Source: Certhia americana (lineage: Eukaryota > Chordata > Aves > Passeriformes > Certhiidae). From it: a stretch of 64,000 nucleotides of DNA. Numbering within the stretch: the stretch's first letter is position 1; every line of letters starts with the position of its first letter. A model generated the notes under the pieces. The model was not told the DNA's origin and did no database searches. It saw only the letters and a program-made list of their open reading frames with translations. Shown piece by piece: positions 1-12,700 of this stretch. Made by a program: the position numbers and the translations under genes. The stretch is taken from positions 12,830,809 through 12,894,808 of the forward strand of contig CM031864.1 of the NCBI GenBank assembly GCA_018697195.1, in the 5' to 3' direction.

Positions 1-3000
1 AAACTTAGATACAATGCAGGTGTTTATACTCAAGACTGAAATCCTTAATACTCCCTTCTATACCTTTGAATAGTGAAGTCTTTCACTGCATAATTTTCAC
101 AAACTCTCCAGCATCCTAAAATCGGCAGCCTTGCCTTTGCTCAGAAATGGTGGAAAATCTGCAGGGCTCAGCCCCTTCTCACATGAATGGTATGAAAAGC
201 ATCACACAAGTTGCTCTTCCCTCTATAACCTGTGATTATGTTTATGCCTATTTTCATACACTGATTTAACAGGTTGAGCAATCATTGGAGATGTGAGCCT
301 CTTCCCCAGGGCCACCACCCCCAGCTGTATTTCAGAATGGGCCATGTATGTGCCAAAACCTAGAAGGTGATTTCAGGTATGGAAACCTGTTCCCAGGGAG
401 CCCTGGGCCCTGTGGAATGGGGTGTGTATGATGACATCTTCAGCATTCCTGCTGAAGTCTTTGTAGGTATGGGGCTGGAGGGAAAGATGCCTTAGATCCC
501 TCCTGAAGTGCTTTATTCCCCTTAATACCAGAATTCAGCACATTGTTCTGGGGTGAACACTGTGCTCTGGCTTCAGACACAGGAAGTCAGGCCTCATAGT
601 ACAGTGACTCAGGATGCCAGAGACAACAGGGGCACCATGACTCATGGTGTAGATCCCAAGGAAATGGTGTTATTTCTCAAAGGTGAAATGTTCAGAGATA
701 CTGATGTGTCTGCATTGAGTCTGCAGTAATGTAGGCAGGTTAATGCCACGGTGAGACAAGCACTTGTCTGCCAGTTCTAGCCCCAGCCTGAGCCTGTGTT
801 AATCTTTTATGCCCATAGTGAATCTAATCTGTATATCATCCCGCAAATCATGAACAAATCTTGAATATTAATAGTTTTGTTTTGACCAGAGAAGCAGGAA
901 CCTGAGCAGAATTCTAGCATGTTAGCTTATTCAGCCCAAATTCTCTGCTCTTTTTTTTTTTTTTTTTCTGTAATTATCTTTCGTATCAGCTGGCAAAAAA
1001 CAAAGCATCAAAACAGCTCTAATTAGAGTAGATTCTCAGCCACATAAGAGACAGATATGACCACAGTTACACTAGGCATTTAAATATTGTTTCATGTAAT
1101 GTCTTCAAGGAATGTTGAGTTACTTTTTCTTGTGAAGGTTTAGAAGATACATAGAGGAAATAATGTAAAAAAGAATGGAGATAAGTTTGAGGGAGCTAGT
1201 CACAACATTTATCATGTTTTTTATCATTTAGTCTGTTTTGAAATTAATTTCATTCCTAAGAAAATTTTAAGAGTCATGTAAATGTCCTGAAGCTTCAGTA
1301 TGAAAAGAAACTGTAATAATTTTTCCAAGTAAAACAGAACAGAGATGTGGCAAAAGCCTGAGGATTATTATTTCAGCTCCCTAGTGTCCCTTGCACAGTT
1401 TATGTAGGACTTGAGGTTTGATGGTGCATGTCTTGAACCAGTATTTTTCTCCAAAGCACTCACAATTTGCCTATAGATCAAATGCATCAAAGATGGTGGA
1501 GAATATGGCTTTTCAGTAAGAGGACCCAAATATACTTGGGTTAGCTGCTACCGTAAATATTTTGACTTAATTTTGCCTATAGTATGCAGATGGCAACTGG
1601 AGTAATCTGAAATAATTCAAAGAGGTTTTGGATGTTCAAACTTTGATGTTCCGTGGCCTGAACCCCAACCTTGCCTAAAATCAACATCACCTTTACAAGC
1701 AGAGTATCACATATGCCCCTGACTCAGCCTGTTGGTGATCACAGATGACTGAAAGGCACTGCAGAAGGAAAGTCCAGAGAGGAGAGGGAGCAAGTTTGTA
1801 AAGATACAAAATCTTCAGCTCACCCGGGGTACAATGTGAATTCTGAAGATGCCTGGATAGATGGGGGACAGTGCACAGATGTAACACTGCCTGCTCTCCC
1901 AGGAGCAGGGTGAGGGTGTGATGAGGTGCCTGCATTTGTCCTGACCAGACCAGTGGATGCATAAATAGGGAGAGGAAACTGGGACAGCAGGAAGAGACAG
2001 GCTACAGATAATGAAGGGAAAGCTCTGTGATCAGATCTGTCAATATAGATAATTCCTGCTTCCCAAACCCCATCTGAAAGACAACTTAATAATATTAGGA
2101 TACAGGAGTGTTTACTCTGAATTACAGCTAAGTGAACTGCAAGTGAAAAAAAAAGATAACCAGATTTTTTTCTCTGTTAAGCATTTTCAGGTACCAAAAT
2201 AACAACCTTCTCACACTGATTCAGGATGAACAGTAAGTACTATTTTTGAACAGCATTGTATTTTCTAGTAAACTGTTCTCTCAGTATAATTATTTGCTAT
2301 CCAGCAATACCAGAAATAAGAATGTCTTATGAAATGTCTTTTTCCTCTGGGGACAAGGTGAAATTATATCCAGAATGGTACCAAACTGTAACCTACTTAC
2401 CGGAAAAAAATCACATAGTAATCAAGTGTGGGGATAAGAGGGAAAAACACCCCACCCCAAGCCTTGATTGGAATTTATGTAAAACTACCTGGAATATATC
2501 AGACCTATGAAAAAATCTAAAGGAAAAAAAATTAAGCCATTGTAACTAAATAAAAAGGCCAGTAGATGGCATGAGAGACCTTGAGATTCAACATAAAACT
2601 CAGATGGCCACTAATAGCTACTCACTTCTGCAACCTTCTGAGCTGTCTCTGGTTTTAGCCCTAACTACTGTATTTGCTAGATTCCTGAGGTTTCTTATTC
2701 ATCAGCTGCACTTAGATCTGCACAGTACATTTATTTTTAGGGACAACTAAAGTTCATTTAATAACTCATTCAAACATGCTGAGTAAAAGCCTAGCTCTGT
2801 TGAGTTTAACCATTGGGGTTAGAATTGTAGATGCTATTTTTTTTAATACTCATGCTGCGGAGCCGGCATTTCATTTCCAGGAGGGGTCTGGTATTAGTGG
2901 TTTTGTCCTTTCCTATCACACTGCAGCTCCTTTCTCTGGAGCAGAATGATCATGCTTTCCTGAGAGTCACTGTGTCATTTAAAATTAGTGAATCAAAAGA

Positions 3001-3995
3001 GCCAGGTCTGATGGACAAAAGGTTTGTTGTCTTTGTCTGGGATACAAAAGGCTCTGTCTCCGATAGCCTTTTTGCCTATCTGTCTGTAAGAGCACCATCC
3101 AGTTCTAGGCTTTTACGAATAATCCACTAAGGTTTAACCAAAGCTGACCATGAACAAATTAAGTATATTGTTTTGATATTTTCCAAATGTATAGTTATTT
3201 TACAGTTGGATGAATCTGAAAATGAAAACCTTCAACTTAGCAATAAAATATACTCATGTGGTTAGGAGATCTAGTGGAAAAATTTACTTTTCATTTCTAG
3301 AATCACTGAAGAACTTGCAAAAGACACATGGGACTATAAATTCATAAGCATTTCTGACTCCATCAAGTAGGTAAGTAGTCATATCTTTCTGATGTAGAAA
3401 ATGAGACACAGAAGTCCCCAGCCTCATGCAAAACTACATTACAGAGCTGCAAGGGCAGGATTAGGACTCAAGCCTGGTTTATGCTTAGGTCTGCATCTTT
3501 TTTCTGACACTTTTAAAAAAAACAATACTACAGTACCATAATTGCAAGATTATATTTTTTGGTTACTGCAGTAAAGTCCAGAATTCATTAATACATACAA
3601 TTGAGAAGTACTAGGAATGAAAAGTAGAATGCATAAAAGCTCAGCCTGTGTAGTACACATTTTAATACTCAGTTGGATACATAGCTTTGGCTTGCTTTAT
3701 AAGATAGGACAGGCATGATTTCCAAATGAGATTTAAATCTGGACTGCAGATATTCTCCCAGATGGGTTGGAAATGTCTGTGTGGTGCATTAGAAATTCCA
3801 GAAGGGCTTTTTCACACTTGTACGGATGCCTAAAGTTATAGCTTTTATATTTTTTAGATTCTGTGCTGTTTTAGTGGGTAGTTTTAGGCTTCATATTAAG
3901 CACTACTAAGCTCTCTTCACAGAGTAGATAGACAAAACAATTCCTTCTCTAGCTTGATACCAAGGACAACTTTTAGACCCAAGAACAAAAACAAC
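1..3995. other. 3' flank of VTG, no gene seen
   Basis: AT-rich DNA with a T17 run at 951-967. Short open frames (for example 2831-3130 and 1693-1962) match nothing recognised and lack exon-like features. Confidence 0.6.
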
Positions 3996-4277
3996 TGTGA
4001 AGCATAAAGAAAAAACAAGGAGGATGGAGCTTCATAACATGAAGCTATGGTTGGACAACTGACCATATATGCTAATATGCTAATGGACCAGAACTTCTAA
4101 AAGTGTGAGACCTCGTGATCATTCATCCATTTTGTGACCGTTTTGGGTGCATCTTGGGTGTAGTCCAGCTGGGCTCTTGTACAGCTCAAATGTACCATTG
4201 AGGCCTTTTAATAAATCCCTACTTTATCCTTTTACTCTCTCTAGTCTCTGTTCCAGGTCAGCCTCCAGAAGGCATCA
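3996..4277 (+). mobile_element. probable solo LTR of an endogenous retrovirus
   Basis: The segment starts TGTGAAGCAT and ends GGCATCA. It has AATAAA (near 4210), followed by a pyrimidine-rich TTTATCCTTTTACTCTCTCT stretch, as in the R/U5 part of avian LTRs. No internal retroviral genes are next to it and no target-site duplication was found, so both ends are approximate. Confidence 0.5.
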
Positions 4278-6483
4278 GTACTGCTAATGTTCTTAATGCC
4301 TTTGGCAAAATGAGCTGATTCTGTCATTTGCTTTGCTGTGCACACTAGCAACCTCAGGCTTTTCTAATGTTCATTACATTGTGATTTTACAGCTGCAGTG
4401 AAGCCTTTCAGGCAGTCAAAGGCATTCAGCTGTCTCAGCAAGAGGGCACTAATGAACAGGAGTTGGACAGAAAGGAAGCTGCCCCTTCGAAGTGGAAATA
4501 ACAAGAGCTGTGTCCTACCCATGCCCTGTGCAGACCAGACAAAGGTCTGTGACTAGGCTTTACCAGTGACTCCTTTCCCCCTGGCTGAGCCTGCACCCCA
4601 GCCCAGATTGCAGTGGGGTGATGGTGAATGAAGTCCCTGCCCTGGGAGCAGAATTTCGCCTCTTACTAATGGCTCTTTGTTGTTACTAAATCCCTGTTTT
4701 TGTAGTTGAGCATGAAACTTCATTTTTCTTCTCTCCCTACTACCTTTGTCTTATCTGAAGTGGTTGACTGGCAAAAGTTTCTCTTTTGTAAACAAGTGGA
4801 TTAAAGAGAGAGGTGTTGGATTAAAGATGACAGTCTGATCCTGTGAAAGTCAATGTCAAATCTCCCATAAGCCACAGTGAAAACAATACCAGCAAGAAAA
4901 GAACTCTCCAGGTGTAAGACTAGTATGATTTTAAGGGAAAGTGGAATGCAATATTCTTCCTCTTGTTTGAGGCTATCTGTTTTGCAGTCCAGCACTTCTG
5001 ATGAGTTAGTAAAACACAGCTTTTGTACAATTTTTGAATGCTTTATTACAAATAAAAACACAGGGCAAGAATTCATGTTACTGGTCTTAGTTTGAAGCTA
5101 CATGCATTAAAAAAAAGCTGTTGAACAGAGCACTGGTTATTTGCATATATTCTCAAATCCAACATAAAATTACAAAATTAAGGCTGGGGGAAGAGAAAAA
5201 GGCTGGTAACTGCCTTTTGCCTTTGTAGGCTGCCCCCAGGAGAGATGCTTGTGGCAGAGGCAAATATCCTTGCCCCAGTATGCACGAGGCATCTGGTTTG
5301 AACAAACTTGTAATCATTACTTCTGGAAGTAATGACATTATGGCTGTACATGGAGAAAAAACGTGCCTTTTCTGAAAGTTGGTGGCAAGCTGCAACTCGA
5401 GAGAGAGTGAAAAGAGTACCTCCTTACATTACTGATGCTTCTGCTCTTGAAAGAGAAGCACTGTGAAGTGTTATGCTGTAATTGTTCAACTATTTAGTCT
5501 TCAATCATCTTTCTGATAGATCAGTTTTTAGTTAGAAAGAAAAGTATTTTCTCTAATGGCAGTTTCCTGCCAGGGTTTGTGTTCAGCTGTACCTTGCCCA
5601 CACTAAGGCTTCTCTTGGAAGATCGTGCTGTCTGCTATCGACTGTTATGGAAAACATACCATGGTTCAGTGCACGGCTGATTTGTGACTCAGGGTGAAGA
5701 GATATTGTGCCATTGCTTGGGGGTTTGAAGGTGCCACCTATTCCTGGTCCCCTGGGGTGGGAGGGAATTACCTTTCTGCATGGTGAAAGCTAACAGATTG
5801 ACTCTTCACTGGTTAAACACAGTCTGACTGTCCTGCTTGTATTTCATTTTAGCTTTATGATGCTATTGATCTTACATATCTTTCTATATATTGCTTTTTG
5901 GAGTATTTGGAATGCTACTTGATGTATTATTGTTCCCTGAAGTTTTTGAAGCCATCATTTTCATAAATATACAATAGGAGATGGTAAAGCAAAAAAAGTT
6001 CCTATTCACACTTTTAGTTAGTTCACGAAGCAACAGCACATCCATTGAAATTTAAATGAAAATGGGGACTGTGTCACACACTATAGCTCTCTGGAAAGCT
6101 ACAGTGGGAGTCTAGCAGTCCAATTCATTCCTTTGTAGAATGTACTAAGGCTAATGGTCTTGCTGGGAGTAAAATATATTTTTTTTGCAGAATGGTTCCA
6201 GGAACAGACGTTGCTCTTTACCAGAAAACATAAAAGAAAACAAATGCTTACTGTGTCTTTAGTATGCTAAATATGAATTTCTTTTCACAATGGAATGTTA
6301 GCAGTAGCCATAATCATGTTTTCCTTTCATCACCTAGTGAACATAATTTTAAGAGCAGACTGCTGTAATTATATCGCAGATAAAATGGAGCAGAATTTCT
6401 GTATAATATTATAGTTGGCCTGATTGTTTTGTTGATAGGGAAAAATAAAGAAAGACCACATGAATACTTATTTAATGAACATA
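4278..6483. other. 3' flank between LTR and VTG end, no gene seen
   Basis: No repeat, RNA gene or coding exon recognised. Confidence 0.6.
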
Positions 6484-6489
6484 TTTATT
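6484..6489 (-). terminator. VTG: polyadenylation signal AATAAA
   Basis: AATAAA on the minus strand 163 bases after the stop codon, the first canonical signal downstream of it. The 3' UTR is therefore likely about 180 bases, ending near 6465-6470. Confidence 0.75.
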
Positions 6490-6651
6490 AAGCAGTGCAG
6501 ACTGTACATAACGCATTTGACTTTGCAGTAGGCTTATTTCTTCAAGCACCTTTCTTAATATTTTACTACAGCTATTATGTTCCCTTCTTACCTGTCCAGC
6601 TATTCAATTATTTGTGTAGTATGTCTATAGCACAACGCCAAAGCGTTTAGC

Positions 6652-6770
6652 TTAACTACAGCTGCCAGTGCAGGTACAATCAATGTCAGCATCCACGGAC
6701 TCCACAACATCCTCAAATGCAGATTTCTTATCGCTGCTTTTCTGCCATTCCAACAGGCTTACAGGATTTT
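6652..6770 (-). CDS. VTG: VTG exon 34: last exon, stop TAA
   Basis: Residues 1952-1990, [16 protein letters not shown], then [12 protein letters not shown] and [10 protein letters not shown] followed by TAA. The acidic VDA segment and CxCxxxC end match VDAHTTCSCENEEC in VTG2. The exon lies after a 3.0-kb intron; acceptor CTGACAG gives the right phase. Confidence 0.93.
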
Positions 6771-9700
6771 CTGTCAGGAGAGTGAAGCCATTGTTAACTA
6801 ACATCAAGCAAATTAATACATTTCAAAGAAATACTGTTTTGATGGCTGTCAACTCCCTCATCAAGTGAAGAATGAAATCCTGCCCTCACAACTGACATCT
6901 AACTGACTCTTTGACTTGGAACAGGATTTTCAGCCATGATATAATTACTGTAATACTTCCCTAAACCCAAAATGAATTACATTTCATGAAGCACAAAGAC
7001 AAAAGGAGGCTGTGAAAGTGCTGGAGGTAGCCCCTGTCAGTGTAAGACCACCACGTATCAATCCACATCAGCAATCACTGCTGCATATCACTGGGTATTT
7101 CAGCTATTTGTCAAAGTTCATTTCTGAAGGATAAGCCCTTTGGAGAATTTTCAGAGGTTCATAAACTTCTAATTAAAATTTCCCATATATTGTGAAATCT
7201 GGCAGAGCATTGCCAGTTGCAGTATTAACCTCACCATGCTGTTTTATCAACAGCAGCTTGAATAGCCCATATTCCTTAATACTGAAATAATCTAAATGTA
7301 ATAATGATATTCATCCTCCCAATAAATATTCCTAGATAGTTGGAGGTTTATCATTGCATCTGGAAGAATATTAGGACATCCATTTAGATTAAGTTTGTAT
7401 AATGAGAATGCATAAAGCTTTCATAATTTTACTTCCATCTGTTTTATTCCTTAGTTGGACAGTACATTTATAACATGCCATCCCTCATCATAGGGAAATA
7501 TGGACACTGCTGTATGAGTTCAGGTTGCATCAGTCACTTATCTTCTGAAAGGTTAACACTCTCCATGACTAAATTACTGTCCAACATTAAGCACAGGTTT
7601 TGCATAATAAACTGGATAATAAATATTTCCCAGAAAGATGCTGGAGATGCTTTTTAAAATGTATATATATTATGTTTTCAGGCTGTGAAATGAGAAATGA
7701 TATAAAATGTCTGAATTCTGTTTTTTATATACATTATGTGTCTTACTCTTGGCAAACTGTGGGTCTGAGCACATTCATATATGGATATATGGAAGCAAGG
7801 AAATAGGAAATAGTTTCCTTGCAAACTGGATATCGTAGCTGAGTAACTGATCCCTATATGTAGGTAGGCCTTGTGGCATGTTTGAAGTATAAAGCAATAT
7901 GTGGACTTAAACTTGGAGTGATTGACTGCCTCAGTCAAGTTCCTAAGGCCATAGTCTTGCTGATCTGAGGACAAGAGGAGAAATTATGCATTCTTGTACT
8001 TAATTTTATCCTTGCTCCACTGATGACAGTGATAGGGTCCTTCAGTTTTGAAACAGCAAACTATTGTGTTTGAATTCTCATATAAAGATTTGAGAGAAGT
8101 CCTTTGTCCTGTGCATGCATGTTCCTAGATTTAGAAAGGTGAAGATTTCTACTGCTTCTACTGCATCTCCAAGTCATCAGACAAAGAAAGAAAAAGAGTA
8201 GTTTTTAAGTGCTGGCCTTGTATTTCTGTTGATACTTAGCCTAAGAAAAAACAATCAATTTAGCAAGCCAAAGAACAATAAATGACAATAAATTTTTTTC
8301 TTTCTCCTCCCCCTTCTCCCCCTCCTCGTCTTTTTCTGCTTCTTGTTCAGGACAAATAAATAAATAAATAAATAAGGCCTTGATTAGAAGTATTGCAAGC
8401 AGACTTCCCATCTCTGCTTCAGTAAATGAACAAGAGAAGCCTGCAGTTGCTCTAAAAGCAGCATTGACTGCAACAACTGACATATCTTTTTTTTTTTTTT
8501 GATTTTCTTCTTTTCTCAAACAGTTTAGTGAGCGAATAAGACAGCTTTATTATAACCTAATATTCTGAGGCAGTGAGTGGTCTGGGGTTATGACACTTCA
8601 GAGATACAGACTTGGATACACAATAGAAATCTGTGAAACATGGATATAACAAGATTTTGGAAGGATTTTTTGTAGAGGGTGGTTTTTTCTATTTATGAAA
8701 GACTGCATCCATTCTCATCTCAGGGAGTCACCAGAAAACTATTAACACTCTCTCTGTGCTACTTGTTGAATAGGCTGTTGCAGATATTTGACTATTATAG
8801 ACGTCCTCTCTGCATTTCTGGGCTGATTCAGCACATTGCAGATACTAATTACACAAGCAAAGTGCAAATTTCTACACAGATGTTTAAATTCAGACAAAAA
8901 TACTCTGTCCTTTCCAGTACTATTCAACACAGGACTGCATTGGTTCCAGTGAAACTACACTAGATTATGCCAGCTAACAATGAATTTGGCCAACAATAGT
9001 TAACAGAGAGCAAACCATTTCAGTAGATACTTCCTAATGGTAGGTTTCCTATAAGCTATATATATTAATTAATTATTATTTAGGAAAGAATGCACCAGAA
9101 ATATTTGTAGGTTCCAGGTTGGATTCTCCTTTCATGATTATATAACTTCAGTGTAAAATAGTGCCTCATACCCTGGTATAAATGAAATGAGAAAAAGGCT
9201 CTTGTTTTTTTCTTTGTTTCCTATTTTTTTTTTTAAATCCGGGGAATGAGTATGTGTGTATAAAATACCTTAAGAACCAAATCATTTTCTGGAACAATCT
9301 AGAGGAACTCCCAGCAATGTGTTTTTGCTGACGTATTGCACAGTGGTATAGCATGGTAGTCTAATTACAGCGCTCATGTCACACTACTTGACTGACTTTC
9401 TGTTGCCTTGTCTGCCCTGTTCTGCACAAAACTGTACACTGTAATGTACATAAATGAACTTAGTGTTGCTTATCTCAACTTTATGGAGATCCTGAAGACA
9501 TGACAAATTTTATTTTGTGATTTTATTGATCGCTTCTGCCCCTTTTACCTCCTCAAATGTTTTTCTCAGATGATGCTACCTGCCATCACCTAACCTAGCT
9601 TTTAGCTGGCCAGCACTGTCAGCAGTTATAGAAAATAGTAAGGGGATTAAAAACAGCAGCTCGGAGAGGAGCCAGAGCAATACAGGTCTGTGCATGGCTG

Positions 9701-12700
9701 TGCTGTGTTTTGTTCTTTCGAGTGCTCTGACAGCTCCTGCAGTACGTGACACACAGAGGGAGAAAAATACTGTACCTTTGGGGAAGCAGTGGAAGCCAAC
9801 CTTTACTGAAGCTTTTTCAATTGGAGTACAGTCTTTCATACATTTCAGTACTGGGTCAACAGAGTAGCACGTAGATTCCTCACCATCAATAGTAGGATTT
9901 CGATTCAGTTTCACATAACTGCGCTGCAGCTTGCACCCTAAGAGGAAAAGGAAAGGTAGTTAAAATTGTAGAAATAAATCCCAATCGATCCTTGCAATAA
10001 TAAAGGTCCATATTTTCTCTTCAGCTTTTATTAAAACACAGGTATCTGACAAACCATTTTCACTGTAGCAAGGTTATCAAGATAGGACAATAATAAGTTG
10101 AGGAAAGAGTCTGAAAGGGAAGCTATTTTTAAAATCTAATTGCACAATATAACCCAAATGGAATCATATATACTCTGTTTTTTAGAACTACATAATACAC
10201 AGAAAATAACCTCTCATGTCTGAAAGCTATTAAGAATAGATACTGCAAGCACAATGGCTACTTCATTGCATTAGGAAAAATGTCAACCGTAGTGAATGGG
10301 TAAAGTAAAAGGCAGCATTTATGTAATAACAACAAGGATAATTTTTGTATTGGATGATTTTTATAATGCTGCAATTATCTCACTAGAAAGGTAAAATGTA
10401 ACTTAACAGTATCCCAGCTACAACTCGGTTTCCTGACACACAGATAAGTACAATTCTGCTGCCACTGAAGTCAAGGAGAAAGTAACCATTAACTTCAATA
10501 AAATTATTTCAGATCCAAGGTAAATGGAGACCTACCAAACAAAACTGTATTAATATCTAATGTTGTTTTTCCAGCTATGTGTGAGATGAAGCTCTCTGCT
10601 GTAGGAGTAGTTCTAAATATTTTCCTGAGATTGCACCCTCACATGGTAGAGAACAAAAATGAAATTTTTTGGCACTTTGGAAATTTACATGAGTCTAGGA
10701 TCTGACACTGCATTCATAGTTTGCAACTCGTGTGATGAAATTTAAGTCTGTAGACAACAGCTGAAACTGTTTTGTTACAGTGGTGAAAATCACACTTTTT
10801 TCAATGGGAGCAAGATTAGGGCTGATTTTGCCTCTCAAGAAAAAAATGTACACAGTGAGGAAATAAAAATAAATTATTTAACATTGACTTGTACATGAGA
10901 CAAAGATTTTTGCTGGAGTATATATTCTCTATATTCACAATCAGTGTTTTAAACAGTCAATGGGTAATAAAGTTAAAATGGATAAATATTGATATTGAAA
11001 TTTCTAAGTAAAAATATCTAATGCTTTAAAAAAAAAAAAATTCTCTAGCTGTTGGCAGAGGAAAAGAAAAATCTTAATCTACCCAAGCATAAAGTTTTTC
11101 CAGACACACTCACCACCAGAGCAGGTTTCTTCTAGCAATACCCAGGAATGAACAAATGCAGAACAGCTGTGTGCCAGCCTATGGTTTGGCATGAGGAGTT
11201 CATTTTCCTTTTCTCTGTCATTATTACCACAAACTCCACAGGTCTTTCCTCTCATCCATGAAGCAACCGTAACCTGCAAAATAGCACATCTTTGTAGTGA
11301 CTGCTGAAGTGTTGGTCTGTCACACTGGCAAGGTACTAGGCAGAAAGAAAGCAGTAACCTTGAAAGTAAGTGCAGTACCTTAAGATTTACACCATCAAAA
11401 GTCACCTCCTTCAGTCCAAGTACTAGAACTTCCACAGAAACAGTTTTTCCATTTTTATAAATTTTAATATTGCCTGTAAAAAAAGATGGTGAATCATACA
11501 GTGATCATCTTAATGGAGCAACTGTGTAACACACAACCCACCACAATGTGTTTTCCTTCACAATGATAATTTTGCTCCTACAGTTAAATATATATATTTA
11601 AGTGGAGAGGAAAAACAAAAATGGAAGAAATAATATATTTTCAAAAATATTTTACTGCTGTTGGAATTGACTTCTGTATCCAGTGTGCTGAATTTTGAAA
11701 TAATAATGACAGTGGTGCTGCTTCAGCTAAATGTCTGAACTAAAGCATCTCTCTGTGGCTATAACATGAACTTGTTTTCTGCACAATTACCAACCTGGTT
11801 ATATGATAAGAAAGGGGTTTATTTGCCTGCCAGTTACGCTGGGGGAAATTAAGAGTGTATATACTATAGAAAACATGAACATAAGTCAATACAAATCTTA
11901 AGAAAGTAGTCTTTAGTTTTCTCTTTGAATCAGTTGCAATTGTGTTTTCTTTACACTGAGATTTTTCTGTGAAATTTATAAAATCTTGATATTTAGTTCC
12001 CATGTCACTCCTGGAAAACTGGGTATCACAGCTTACCTTTTACATACTCAGAATCTCCACTGTGTGATAGAACTTGTACTTCATTGTATGCCACAAGGAG
12101 AGACGAATTTGAGGCAGGAGAGATTGTGATATTCCTTCAGAAAAAGCAAAAATACAAGAGAATAAATTAGTGGTTAATTTAAAATGTGAAAAGTATAGAT
12201 ATTTGTGACTATCTGAATTTGAATGAATGAACAAGCAGTTTTCTTTCCAAAGTGCAAAATTCATTTGGACTGTGGGCTTTAATATTCAGCCTTTAAAGAA
12301 AAGACAACGTGGGGACTTATTGAGCAAGTTATCAGATATAACTGTGGAATTCAAGGCAAGAGCAACTACACCATAGAGTCTCAGATGAGGATCCCTTCTG
12401 GAAATTTCGTCTTTCCCTATATGTCTCATTGAAAACCAGTTTCAGCTAGAAACTAGGTACCTCCCACTCCCAGACTTAACCCCCTGAGAAACTTTTCTAA
12501 GCCTCAGTACAAACCACACTTACGCTGATGTTGTATTTATGTGAACCTCTCTTGAGAAAGATTGAGGATCAACCTTTCTTGTAGTAATGATGAATTTTGG
12601 GTATTCAGTACAGTCTTGAACCACCACCAGGTTGCAGCTTTTATTGAAAGAATATGAAAAGTTCACACGATCAAATGTTTTGAAATCTTTCTCCCTGATT

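Larger units (their letters stand above)
6771..9775 (-). other. VTG intron 33 (3.0 kb)
   Basis: Holds the polypyrimidine tract and AAAT microsatellite near 8.3 kb. Nothing else recognised. Confidence 0.85.

Noticed and set aside
12365..12450. Possible extra VTG exon in intron 29 (minus-strand IGKDEIS-like reading)
   Set aside because: No donor in the phase needed to join exon 30, and exon 29 to exon 30 already aligns with the family.
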